Source of the DNA: Anaeromicropila populeti | GTDB taxonomy: Bacteria; Bacillota; Clostridia; Lachnospirales; Lachnospiraceae | Direction of reading: 5' to 3' | Length of the DNA stretch: 64,000 nucleotides | Assembly: GCF_900112775.1 (NCBI RefSeq) | Contig: NZ_FOYZ01000011.1 | Location: 110,561-174,560 of the forward strand | Shown here: positions 47,114-55,618 of the stretch, one piece after another | Layout: every line of letters starts with the position of its first letter | Numbering within the stretch: the stretch's first letter is position 1 | Translations under genes and position numbers: made by a program | Notes under the pieces: model-generated | Told to the model about the DNA's origin: nothing | Database searches by the model: none | The model's input: only the letters and a program-made list of their open reading frames with translations

Positions 47114-48337
47114 ATGGATGCAGAGATTATAATAATAGGCGGTGGGGCATCGGGTTTGATGGCTGCCATTGCCGCTGGAAGAAAAGGAAAAAAAGTAATA
47201 CTGATAGAACAAAAGGATCGGATTGGCAAAAAAATTTTAGCAACTGGAAATGGAAAGTGCAATTTTTCCAATACTTATCAAGATAGCCGGTGCTACCGAA
47301 GTGACAATAGTTCCTTTCCAATAAAAGTACTGGAAAGGTTTGGGGTAGACGAAACGGTATCATGGTTTGAAAATTTAGGGATTCTGGTAAAAGAAAGGAA
47401 TGGATATTTATATCCTAATTCCTTACAGGCTTCTTCTATATTAGATGTTTTACGACTGGAGACTGCACGTTTAGGAATAAAGGTGTATTGTGAGGAAAGA
47501 GTGACTAAGATAAAGGAATACAATCAGGGATTCCGCGTTTTTTTGAGAAGGAGAGAGATTACAGGTAAGAAAATAATTCTGGCTGCGGGAGGCAAAGCTT
47601 CACCCCAGCATGGCTCTGATGGAAGCGGATATTTACTGGCAGAAAGCTTAGGACACCATATTATTCCAACCGTTCCAGCGCTGACAGGACTAAAGGTAAA
47701 AGAAGGCTTTTGTGGAAAAATGGCAGGTGTCCGGACAGAAGCAGCTGTCAGCTTGTTTATTGAGGACAAATTAGTCAGTAAGGATATAGGAGAGCTTCAA
47801 TTAACGGGTTATGGAATTTCTGGAATCCCAGTTTTTCAGGTAAGCCGTTATGCTGGGAAAGGACTGCTTGAAAAAAAGAAGGTCACTGCCCAGATTGATT
47901 TTTTCCCAGACAGAAAAGAAGAAGATATATGGAGAAAGCTGCAACAAAATATAAAAGCTCATCCAGATGATTTTGCTGAGGACATGCTGACCGGGATAAT
48001 GAATAAGAAAATTTATTTAGTACTTATGAAGGAAGCAGGAATAAAAGCCAATGCTGTGGTAAAATCGGTTCCAACAGATAAATGGAGAAAGCTGTCTGCT
48101 TACATGAAAGGGCTGTCCCTTCATATTATAGATTCCAATGGCTTTGAAACGGCACAGGTGACAGCAGGCGGTGTAGATACCAGAGAAATCAATGAACGGA
48201 CGATGGAATCAAAATTAAAGAAGAATTTATATATGATCGGCGAACTGCTGGATGTAGATGGAATTTGCGGCGGCTACAATTTACAATGGGCATGGTCCAC
48301 CGGCTTTATTGCGGGAAATCATGCAGGTACTGATTAG
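47114..48337 (+). CDS. HI0933/YhiN-family flavoprotein
   Basis: A FAD-dependent oxidoreductase of about 407 residues in the HI0933-like (COG2081) family. It begins with the FAD motif IIIGGGASGLMAAIAAGRKG, followed by GKKILATGNGKCNF, a typical signature, and ends with GELLDVDGICGGYNLQWAW. BaiN of gut Clostridia, a bile-acid-acting member, belongs here, but the function of most members is unknown. ATG 47114 follows GGAAGAAG; the 23-codon extension to 47045 is not supported by the family. Confidence 0.9.
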   Translation: MDAEIIIIGGGASGLMAAIAAGRKGKKVILIEQKDRIGKKILATGNGKCNFSNTYQDSRCYRSDNSSFPIKVLERFGVDETVSWFENLGILVKERNGYLYPNSLQASSILDVLRLETARLGIKVYCEERVTKIKEYNQGFRVFLRRREITGKKIILAAGGKASPQHGSDGSGYLLAESLGHHIIPTVPALTGLKVKEGFCGKMAGVRTEAAVSLFIEDKLVSKDIGELQLTGYGISGIPVFQVSRYAGKGLLEKKKVTAQIDFFPDRKEEDIWRKLQQNIKAHPDDFAEDMLTGIMNKKIYLVLMKEAGIKANAVVKSVPTDKWRKLSAYMKGLSLHIIDSNGFETAQVTAGGVDTREINERTMESKLKKNLYMIGELLDVDGICGGYNLQWAWSTGFIAGNHAGTD

Positions 48338-48350
48338 AAAGAGGTAACAG

Positions 48351-49994
48351 ATGCTTAAGATTACACAATTAAAAATAGATGTGAAAAAGCTTCCATGGAC
48401 AAAAGCAGGTGAGAATGGTTTTTGCGATCAGTCAAAGGAAATGAATCTGCTGAAACGAGAAATTGTTAAGATGTTAAGGGTACCAGATGAGGCATTAAAG
48501 AAAATCCAAATTTTGAAAAAATCAATTGATGCCAGAAAAAAGGATGACATTAAATATATTTATGCCGTTTCTGTTGAAGTATCACAAGAAGAGGCTGTAT
48601 TGAAAAAATTAAAAAACCCTAATGTAGTTCCTTATGCTGTAGAGCCATACTCCTTTACTCCTTGTGGAGCAAAAAAACTTGCTCATCCACCTATTATAGT
48701 TGGCTCAGGTCCTGCTGGCTTGTTTTGTGGGTTACAGCTTGCCCAGGCGGGATTTCAGCCTATTGTCCTGGAGAGAGGCTATGACGTAGACAAAAGAGTA
48801 AAGGCTGTGGAAGATTACTGGAAGACAGGAAAGCTTGACTCAAATTGTAACGTACAGTATGGTGAAGGTGGTGCAGGTACTTTTTCTGACGGAAAGTTAA
48901 ATACAGCAATAAAAGATCCATCAGGTAAGATTCGTAAGGTTTTACAGACGTTTGTTGAATATGGAGCACCTGAGGAAATTGCTTATTGGAATAAACCCCA
49001 TATTGGAACAGACCAGCTTAGACAGGTGGTTAAGAATATGAGAAATCAGATTCATAGCCTGGGTGGAAAAGTTTGTTTTAACAGTAAGATGACAGATATT
49101 ATAATTGAAAATGGCAAAGTGGCAGGTGTTGTAGTAAATGAGAAGGAGAAAATCCCATGTGAAGTTCTTGTTCTTGCTCTTGGGCATAGTGCAAGAGACA
49201 CATTTCAGACACTGCTTCACAACAAGCTGGAAATTACCCCAAAAGCATTTGCTATTGGCCTGCGGGCAGAACATCCACAAGACATGATCAGCAGGGCGCA
49301 GTATGGAGAAAGCTATAAAATTCTTCCACCAGCAGATTATAAGCTGACCCATCAGGCAGCTAATGGAAGAGGAGTGTATTCTTTTTGTATGTGTCCAGGC
49401 GGATTTGTTGTAAATTCTTCTTCAGAGGAACAGGCCTTAGTAGTAAATGGAATGAGTAATTACCAAAGGGATGAAACAAATGCCAACAGTGCATTGATTG
49501 TTACAGTTACACCAGAGGATTTTACTGATATAAAAACACCTAATTCCGTTCTGGCGGGTGTAGAATTTCAGAGAAAGTGGGAAAAGCTAGCATACGAGCT
49601 ATGTGGTGGGAAAGTGCCAGTACAGCTGCTAAAGGATTTTCGTGAGAATAGAAAAAGTGATAAAATTGGTGGTATTACACCTAATATAAAAGGAGAATAT
49701 TCCTTTGGGAATCTGCGTGATTGTCTGCCAGAATATATTTCACAGGCTATTCTGGAAGGCATCGAGGCATTTGACAAAAAAATAAAAGGGTATTATGATG
49801 AAGATGTGGTGCTTAGCGGAGTTGAGACCCGTACGTCATCTCCTATCCGCATTGTGCGGAATGACCATTTAGAGAGTAATATAACAGGAATTTATCCGTG
49901 CGGAGAAGGAGCAGGCTATGCCGGGGGGATTACATCAGCTGCTATTGATGGAATAAAGGTATATGAAGCAATTGCAAATCAGTATTGTATTTAA
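48351..49994 (+). CDS. COG2509-type FAD-dependent dehydrogenase
   Basis: A 547-residue flavoprotein with an N-terminal extra domain (residues 1-100) that precedes the FAD site PPIIVGSGPAGLFCGLQLAQ. Further landmarks are NVQYGEGGAGTFSDGKLNT, ALGHSARDTFQTL and the C-terminal YPCGEGAGYAGGI. This family (COG2509) is widespread in Firmicutes and has no settled reaction. It follows the HI0933-like flavoprotein with a 13-base gap. Both act on unknown substrates. Confidence 0.9.
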   Translation: MLKITQLKIDVKKLPWTKAGENGFCDQSKEMNLLKREIVKMLRVPDEALKKIQILKKSIDARKKDDIKYIYAVSVEVSQEEAVLKKLKNPNVVPYAVEPYSFTPCGAKKLAHPPIIVGSGPAGLFCGLQLAQAGFQPIVLERGYDVDKRVKAVEDYWKTGKLDSNCNVQYGEGGAGTFSDGKLNTAIKDPSGKIRKVLQTFVEYGAPEEIAYWNKPHIGTDQLRQVVKNMRNQIHSLGGKVCFNSKMTDIIIENGKVAGVVVNEKEKIPCEVLVLALGHSARDTFQTLLHNKLEITPKAFAIGLRAEHPQDMISRAQYGESYKILPPADYKLTHQAANGRGVYSFCMCPGGFVVNSSSEEQALVVNGMSNYQRDETNANSALIVTVTPEDFTDIKTPNSVLAGVEFQRKWEKLAYELCGGKVPVQLLKDFRENRKSDKIGGITPNIKGEYSFGNLRDCLPEYISQAILEGIEAFDKKIKGYYDEDVVLSGVETRTSSPIRIVRNDHLESNITGIYPCGEGAGYAGGITSAAIDGIKVYEAIANQYCI

Positions 49995-50020
49995 ATAAAG
50001 GGGTCAATGGAGGAAATAAT

Positions 50021-50878
50021 ATGGATAGAGCTTACTTAAAGGATAAGAAGAGAGTAGTAGTGAAAATTGGTTCATCTACTATTACTCATGCAAGTACGGG
50101 GAATTTAAATCTGCTAAAAATGGAAAAGCTGGTTCGTGTTTTGATTGATTTGCGAAATCAGGGGAAAGAAGTGGTGTTAGTATCTTCAGGTGCAATTGCA
50201 GTAGGAAGGACAGCCATGGGATTAAAGGAAAAGCCACGACAGACAGCTTTAAAGCAGGCATGTGCAGCAGTTGGGCAGGCAAAGCTAATGATGGTGTATC
50301 AAAAATTATTTGCAGAATATAACCAGGTTCCAGCACAGATTTTGATGACAAAATATACAATGATCAACGATGTTAGCAGGGATAATGCACAAAATACATT
50401 TCGTGAATTGTTAAATATGGGAGTAATTCCTATTGTGAATGAAAATGATACAGTATCTACAGATGAATTAGAATTTGGTGACTTTGGTGATAATGATACT
50501 CTGTCAGCAATTGTTGCAGCTTTAATTAATGCGGATATGCTGATATTGATGTCGGATATTGACGGACTTTATTCAGATGATCCCCATAATAATCCAGACG
50601 CTGTTTATATCGATTATGTGGAAACAATAACAGAGGAACTGGAAGAAATGGGAAAGGGTGCTGTTACCTCAGTAGGAACTGGCGGCATGGCAACCAAAAT
50701 TGCAGCAGCAAAAATAGCAACCGATTCTGGTGCAGATATGGTAATTGCAAATGGAGAAGATATTAATATAATTAGTTCTATTATGGAAGGGCAAAAAATT
50801 GGTACTCTATTTAAGGCACATAAGGATGATAATTTTAAGTTAATGGACTATTTACAGACGAAGCAGTATAAAAAATAA
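50021..50878 (+). CDS. proB: Glutamate 5-kinase, form without a PUA domain
   Basis: The first enzyme of proline synthesis. The amino-acid kinase domain is clear: VVVKIGSSTITHA, LVSSGAIAVG, NENDTVSTDELEFGDND-like acidic segment and GTGGMATKIAAAKIA. At 285 residues it ends right after the kinase domain and lacks the PUA domain present in many ProB proteins; this changes regulation in other species but not catalysis. ATG 50021 follows GGAGG at 50009-50013. It lies two genes upstream of proA. Confidence 0.93.
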   Translation: MDRAYLKDKKRVVVKIGSSTITHASTGNLNLLKMEKLVRVLIDLRNQGKEVVLVSSGAIAVGRTAMGLKEKPRQTALKQACAAVGQAKLMMVYQKLFAEYNQVPAQILMTKYTMINDVSRDNAQNTFRELLNMGVIPIVNENDTVSTDELEFGDFGDNDTLSAIVAALINADMLILMSDIDGLYSDDPHNNPDAVYIDYVETITEELEEMGKGAVTSVGTGGMATKIAAAKIATDSGADMVIANGEDINIISSIMEGQKIGTLFKAHKDDNFKLMDYLQTKQYKK

Positions 50879-50894
50879 GGAATGAGGAGTAATT

Positions 50895-51116
50895 ATGAAC
50901 GAGCAGGATATTCATAGAATCAATGAATTGTATCATAAATCACAGAACGAAGGTTTGACACCAGAGGAGAAAATAGAACAGGCACAGCTTAGAAATGCTT
51001 ATATTCAGGCAATCAGACAGAATATGAGAGGAACCTTGAACAATGTTTCGGTTATGAATCCTGACGGAACAGTAACAGATCTTGCAGATGTGAGTAAGAA
51101 AAATCAGAAGTCGTGA
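50895..51116 (+). CDS. DUF896 family protein (YnzC-like)
   Basis: A 73-residue helical protein with the family motif RINELYHKSQNEGLTPEEKIEQ. DUF896 proteins such as YnzC have no firmly known role; they form a helix-turn-helix bundle. It lies between proB and the 5-formyl-THF cyclo-ligase gene. Its stop overlaps the upstream region of the next frame. Confidence 0.93.
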   Translation: MNEQDIHRINELYHKSQNEGLTPEEKIEQAQLRNAYIQAIRQNMRGTLNNVSVMNPDGTVTDLADVSKKNQKS

Positions 51117-51127
51117 GGAATAGATTT

Positions 51128-51676
51128 ATGACGAAAGAAGAAGCAAGAAGGCTGGTCAGAAAAGAGAAGAAGCAGGTTTCTCAGGAAGAAATACAGCAGG
51201 GCAGCAAAAGGATTATAGAAAAACTGATGAGTCATAAAGGCTTTTCAGAACTTGAAGCGGTTTATTGCTATGTTTCTTATAATCAGGAAGTGGAGACAAA
51301 GGATTTTTTATACACTTGTCTGAAACTAGGGAAGCGTGTATATGTTCCTAAAATAATCAACGGCAATATGGAATTTTGTCATTTAAGAGCAATGGAAGAT
51401 TTGAAAACAGGATATCAAGGTATTTTCGAGCCAGCAGATACCATTATTTCAAAAGAAACCGAAGTATTTATGGTTTTACCAGGCCTTGCATTTGACACAA
51501 GCTATAACCGGGTTGGCTATGGGGGAGGATTTTATGATCGCTTTTTGCAGACCCACGTTTTCAAAGAACTTGTAAAAGTTGCAGTAGCATTTGACTTTCA
51601 GATTTTTGAAAAAGTAGAAGCGGATGCTTACGATGAAAAAGTTGATCAAATTATAACACCAACTAAAATGATATAG
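51128..51676 (+). CDS. 5-formyltetrahydrofolate cyclo-ligase
   Basis: An ATP-dependent enzyme that returns 5-formyl-THF to the active folate pool (5,10-methenyl-THF). Motifs are YVSYNQEVETKDF, VYVPKI and the C-terminal phosphate-binding segment NRVGYGGGFYDRFL. ATG 51128 is preferred over GTG 51113, since GAGGAA lies about seven to ten bases upstream of the former. It is 12 bases upstream of proA. Confidence 0.9.
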   Translation: MTKEEARRLVRKEKKQVSQEEIQQGSKRIIEKLMSHKGFSELEAVYCYVSYNQEVETKDFLYTCLKLGKRVYVPKIINGNMEFCHLRAMEDLKTGYQGIFEPADTIISKETEVFMVLPGLAFDTSYNRVGYGGGFYDRFLQTHVFKELVKVAVAFDFQIFEKVEADAYDEKVDQIITPTKMI

Positions 51677-51688
51677 GAGGATGATTAA

Positions 51689-52933
51689 ATGAATTATTTA
51701 ATAGAAATTGGTGAAAAGGCTCGTACTGCTGCCACTGCATTAAATAAAATGGGGCAGTCCGATAAAAACAAAGCACTAATGAAAATTGCAGAGATTTTAA
51801 AGGAAAATGCAGCAGAGATTTTAAAAGAAAATGAGATTGATATTAAGGCGGCAGAAGAAAACAATGTAAAGGCTTCATTAATTGACCGTTTACGACTGAC
51901 CAAGGAAAGAATAACAGATATGGCTGATGGCCTGATTCAGATTGCTGGATTAAAGGATCCTGTTGGAGAAGTGGTTTCTATGGAAACCAGACCAAATGGA
52001 TTACAGATTGGACAAAAAAGAGTTCCACTTGGGGTTATTGGCATTATATATGAATCCCGGCCAAATGTAACGGTGGATGCATTTGGGTTGTGCTTTAAAA
52101 CAGGAAATGCCGTAATTTTGCGTGGAGGAAGTGACGCAATTTATTCCAATAAAATGATTGTAAAATATATACGAGAAGCATTAGCAGCAGTTTCTGTTCC
52201 AGAGGATGCGGTTCAGCTTTTAGAAGATACAAGTCGTGAAACAGCACGGGAATTCATGCGGTTAAATCAATATGTTGATGTTCTTATTCCAAGAGGTGGA
52301 GCGGGATTGATTCAGACAGTTGTACAGAACAGCACCATACCAGTAATTGAAACTGGAACAGGAAATTGTCATGTTTTTGTAGATGAAAGTGCAGACTTCC
52401 AGATGGCACTGAATATTATTGATAATGCAAAAACACAGCGTATGGGTGTTTGCAATGCCTGTGAATCTCTTGTGATACATTCAAAAATTGCTGAAGACTT
52501 CATTCCTTTACTTGCGAAAAGGCTTTTTGCAAAAAATGTAGAAATTCGTTCGGATGAAGTGGGAAAATCCATTTGCAGCGACTTTGTAAGTGCTTCTGAA
52601 GAAGACTGGGGAACTGAGTACTTAGATGCTATTTTATCTTTAAAGGTAGTTGATTCAATACAAGAAGCCATTGCACATATTAACAGATATAATACAAAAC
52701 ATTCTGAAACTATTGTAACAAAGGATTATGACAATTCACTGAAGTTTCTCAATGAAATTGATGCGGCAGCTGTTTATGTAAATGCATCTACCAGGTTTAC
52801 AGATGGATTTGAATTTGGTTTTGGAGCCGAAATCGGAATCAGCACCCAGAAGCTTCATGCAAGAGGTCCAATGGGACTGCTGGCGTTAACTACAACAAAA
52901 TATATTATTTTTGGAAATGGTCAGATTCGGTAA
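51689..52933 (+). CDS. proA: Glutamate-5-semialdehyde dehydrogenase (gamma-glutamyl phosphate reductase)
   Basis: The NADPH-dependent second enzyme of proline synthesis. The aldehyde-dehydrogenase fold has the NADP site [14 protein letters not shown], the [11 protein letters not shown] segment, and the catalytic Cys in [13 protein letters not shown]. The length of 414 residues is normal. It closes the pro operon, which ends at a strong terminator. The last step, proC, is not in this window. Confidence 0.95.
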   Translation: MNYLIEIGEKARTAATALNKMGQSDKNKALMKIAEILKENAAEILKENEIDIKAAEENNVKASLIDRLRLTKERITDMADGLIQIAGLKDPVGEVVSMETRPNGLQIGQKRVPLGVIGIIYESRPNVTVDAFGLCFKTGNAVILRGGSDAIYSNKMIVKYIREALAAVSVPEDAVQLLEDTSRETAREFMRLNQYVDVLIPRGGAGLIQTVVQNSTIPVIETGTGNCHVFVDESADFQMALNIIDNAKTQRMGVCNACESLVIHSKIAEDFIPLLAKRLFAKNVEIRSDEVGKSICSDFVSASEEDWGTEYLDAILSLKVVDSIQEAIAHINRYNTKHSETIVTKDYDNSLKFLNEIDAAAVYVNASTRFTDGFEFGFGAEIGISTQKLHARGPMGLLALTTTKYIIFGNGQIR

Positions 52934-52944
52934 TATTTTATATG

Positions 52945-52990
52945 AAAAGCATCATACAATTTAGAAATAGAAGGGTATGGTGCTTTTTTT
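52945..52990 (+). terminator. Strong terminator after proA that runs into the M14 start codon
   Basis: AAAAGCATCATAC at 52945-52957 pairs with GTATGGTGCTTTT at 52975-52987 (one G-T pair), and the T-run ends at 52990, next to ATG 52991. Confidence 0.9.
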
Positions 52991-53863
52991 ATGGATAATG
53001 TAAATTGGGAGCAAATCTTTTTTTATAATGATATCATGGCATACGCCCAATATCTGTCCGTTCATTATTCGGATTATATAAAAATTGATATTGTGGGTAG
53101 AAGTCTAGATGGCAGACCGATTATTCTTTTACTGGTAGGACTTGGTGAAGATTCTGTTTTTCTAACAGGAGGTGTGCATGGGAGAGAGTCCTTGAATCCA
53201 ATGGTACTGCTTAGCATGATGGAATACTATTGTGAGGAAAAGAAAAAAGAACTGGAAAAAATCCGTTTTGTAGTAGTGCCTGTGCTTAATCCGGATGGAT
53301 ACAGCATTGCCCTTCAGGGCTTTGACATCATTGAAAATAGGAAACTCCGTTCTATTATAGAGGCAAAAGGAATTCCGTATTATTTATGGAAATATAATGG
53401 AAGGGGAATCGACATTAATCGAAATTTTCCATGCTCATTATGGAGAAAAAAAGATGCGTTGGATATTGCTGCCAGTGAGCCAGAAACTAAGCTTCTAATA
53501 TCTCTTTTTCAAGAAATTCGGTCCATTGGTTATCTTGATTATCATTCCCGAGGAAAACAAATTTATTATTATCGAAACAGCATGCCAGCAGAATATAATG
53601 TACAACAGCTGGAGCTTGCAATGATAATAAAAGATATGACGGGGTACGTCCTAGTTCCTAAAAAGGATGAAATTGATGTGGGAGACTCTGGTGGAAATAC
53701 AGTACACTATTATGCTGAATTTATATGTAATCCAGCATTTACTATTGAAACTGTGGATGACTGCGCATTTTTCCCATTAAGTGCCCTGTATCAGAGAGAG
53801 ATTTTTAAGGAGATAAAGATGACTCCATTTGTTTTTCTTCATAGTGCCAGTCACTATCAATGA
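52991..53863 (+). CDS. M14-family zinc carboxypeptidase
   Basis: A zinc carboxypeptidase of 290 residues. The metal ligands are in GVHGRES (H-x2-E) and YLDYHSRG, the substrate-binding Arg in NGRGIDINRNFP, and the catalytic Glu in FTIETVDD. No signal peptide is visible, so it is probably cytosolic, perhaps processing muropeptides or small peptides; gamma-D-glutamyl-diamino-acid peptidases belong to this family. The start codon follows directly on the T-run of the proA terminator. The nearest Shine-Dalgarno-like run (GAAGGG, 52970-52975) is 15 bases away and inside the hairpin. Confidence 0.88.
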   Translation: MDNVNWEQIFFYNDIMAYAQYLSVHYSDYIKIDIVGRSLDGRPIILLLVGLGEDSVFLTGGVHGRESLNPMVLLSMMEYYCEEKKKELEKIRFVVVPVLNPDGYSIALQGFDIIENRKLRSIIEAKGIPYYLWKYNGRGIDINRNFPCSLWRKKDALDIAASEPETKLLISLFQEIRSIGYLDYHSRGKQIYYYRNSMPAEYNVQQLELAMIIKDMTGYVLVPKKDEIDVGDSGGNTVHYYAEFICNPAFTIETVDDCAFFPLSALYQREIFKEIKMTPFVFLHSASHYQ

Positions 53864-53919
53864 TTCCGCTTATAGTAAGCATATACCAGATTATCCCTCT
53901 TTACATGGTGTGATTTTAT

Positions 53920-53943
53920 TGTTAACATAGTATTACAATACTA
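53920..53943 (+). promoter_or_regulatory. Shared 16-mer and palindrome before the GH18 gene
   Basis: TGTTAACATAGTATTA at 53920-53935 matches the GH26 upstream copy at 15 of 16 bases. It overlaps a perfect palindrome, TAGTATT-AC-AATACTA, at 53928-53943, which could be an operator. Confidence 0.45.
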
Positions 53944-53969
53944 CATTATGATTTATAAGGAGAGGGATA

Positions 53970-55538
53970 ATGACAAAAAAACAGATGCTTTTTGGAAAAA
54001 AGAGATTGGTCGCTATTTTCTTTGTTTTGTGTATGCTTTTTACTAATATATTGTCTGCTGATGTTTTTGCAGGAAGAGTGAAGGCTCCTACCGCTCCAAC
54101 CAATTTGAAAGCGGTATCTGTCAGCAGTACATCTGTTTCATTGACTTGGGGGATTTCCTATTCAAAAACAACGATTAGTACTTATCAGATTTATCAAGAT
54201 GGTAAAGTAATTGGATCTACCAGTACTAATAGTTATACAGTTTCTAACTTAAAGGCATCTACAACATACCAGTATTATGTTAGGGCAAAGGATAAATTAG
54301 GTACACTTTCCAGGGCAAGTAACACGATATCAGTAACCACATCAGGGGCAGCACCAACGGCGACACCAACTGCAATGCCGACGCCGACACCAACTGCAAC
54401 ACCAACGCCGACAGCGACGCCAACACCGACACCAACTGCAACACCAACAGCGACGCCAGCACCAACGCCAACAGCGTCAGCAAAAACCACTAAGATGGTG
54501 GGATATTATGCAGCTTGGAGTGCATATTCAAAGTATACACCAGATAAGATTGATGTAAGTAAGCTGACACATATTAACTATGCATTTGCAAATATCTCCA
54601 GTGATTTAAAAATCACCTTAGGTTATCCAGATATTGATTTAACCAATATTAGTAAACTCAATGCATTGAAAGAAAGTAATCCTCAGCTAAAAACTTTAAT
54701 TTCAGTGGGAGGCTGGTCTTGGTCTGGAAGATTTTCAGATGTTGCATTAACGGACGCGTCAAGAACAACATTCGCAGATAGCTGTGTGGCGTTTATTGTT
54801 CAGCATGGATTTGACGGAGTTGATATTGACTGGGAATATCCAGTAGGAGGCGGATTATCTACTAATGTAAACAGACCAGAGGACAAAACGAATTTCACAT
54901 TATTAATGATGAAAATACGTGAAAAGCTGGATGCCAGAGAATTGGTTGATGGAAAAGAATATCTGTTAACGTTGGCAGGTTCCAGTACAACTGGATATTT
55001 AAATAATGTGGAAGCCAGTAAGCTAAATCAGATTGTAGATTATGCCAATGTAATGACTTACGACATTCATGGTTTATGGGACAGGTATACAGATTTCAAT
55101 TCACCACTTTATAACAATGGTGATGTAACACAACAATACAAATGGAGTGTGGATGCTAGTATAAATGCCTGGATAAACGCAGGGTTTTCAGCTAATAAAA
55201 TCGTAATGGGAGTTCCTTTTTACGGATACGTATATGATGCAGCAGGAACTAATAATAATGGTTTATATCAAACTTATTCGGGTGGACGTTCCATGAGTTA
55301 TGCCAATATTGTTTCTAACTATTTAAGCAACTCACAATTTATCCGTTACTTTCATGCAGAGTCTAAAGTGCCATGGTTATTTAACGGTTCTACCTTCGTC
55401 AGCTACGAAGATGAAGAATCCATGGGTTGGAAAGCACAATATGTGAATACTAAAAACCTGGGAGGAGCGATGGTTTGGGAACTAAGTCAAGATCCAAACG
55501 GAGTCTTGTTAACTGCATTATATAATGGAATAGAATAA
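53970..55538 (+). CDS. Secreted FN3-GH18 chitinase-like glycosidase
   Basis: A Sec signal peptide (residues 1 to about 34, ending SADVFAG) leads to a fibronectin type III domain (38-125), a Pro/Thr-rich linker (128-170) and a GH18 barrel (175-522). The catalytic motif is DGVDIDWE with acid Glu289, and SVGGWSWSG and the C-terminal GGAMVWELSQD are also typical. It should cut chitin or chitin-like beta-1,4-GlcNAc polymers outside the cell. AAGGAGAGG precedes the ATG. It is monocistronic, ending at a bidirectional terminator. Confidence 0.93.
   Translation: MTKKQMLFGKKRLVAIFFVLCMLFTNILSADVFAGRVKAPTAPTNLKAVSVSSTSVSLTWGISYSKTTISTYQIYQDGKVIGSTSTNSYTVSNLKASTTYQYYVRAKDKLGTLSRASNTISVTTSGAAPTATPTAMPTPTPTATPTPTATPTPTPTATPTATPAPTPTASAKTTKMVGYYAAWSAYSKYTPDKIDVSKLTHINYAFANISSDLKITLGYPDIDLTNISKLNALKESNPQLKTLISVGGWSWSGRFSDVALTDASRTTFADSCVAFIVQHGFDGVDIDWEYPVGGGLSTNVNRPEDKTNFTLLMMKIREKLDARELVDGKEYLLTLAGSSTTGYLNNVEASKLNQIVDYANVMTYDIHGLWDRYTDFNSPLYNNGDVTQQYKWSVDASINAWINAGFSANKIVMGVPFYGYVYDAAGTNNNGLYQTYSGGRSMSYANIVSNYLSNSQFIRYFHAESKVPWLFNGSTFVSYEDEESMGWKAQYVNTKNLGGAMVWELSQDPNGVLLTALYNGIE
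54353..54478 (+). repeat. Low-complexity repeat encoding the Pro/Thr linker
   Basis: About 126 bases of degenerate repeats built from ACACCAAC and GCGACGCC-type units encode alternating Ala-Thr-Pro-Thr residues between the FN3 and GH18 domains. The repeat produces artefactual open frames on the opposite strand. Confidence 0.9.
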
Positions 55539-55554
55539 TATTGAAATAGAGTAG

Positions 55555-55614
55555 AAAAAGGCTTTCTTTAGTATGCACAGCAAAAAACGCTGCACATAAA
55601 AGGAAAGCCTTTTT
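55555..55614. terminator. Bidirectional terminator between the GH18 and radical SAM genes
   Basis: AAAAAGGCTTTC at 55555-55566 pairs with GAAAGCCTTTTT at 55603-55614, flanked by A on one side and T on the other, so it serves both converging genes. A smaller CAGC/GCTG stem lies inside. Confidence 0.9.
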
Positions 55615-55618
55615 ATTC

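Noticed and set aside
54275..54490. Two long minus-strand frames opposite the chitinase linker
   Set aside because: They are composed only of Val/Ala/Gly or Leu/Ala/Ser repeats and are mirror images of the Pro/Thr-coding repeat; the + strand gene is certain.
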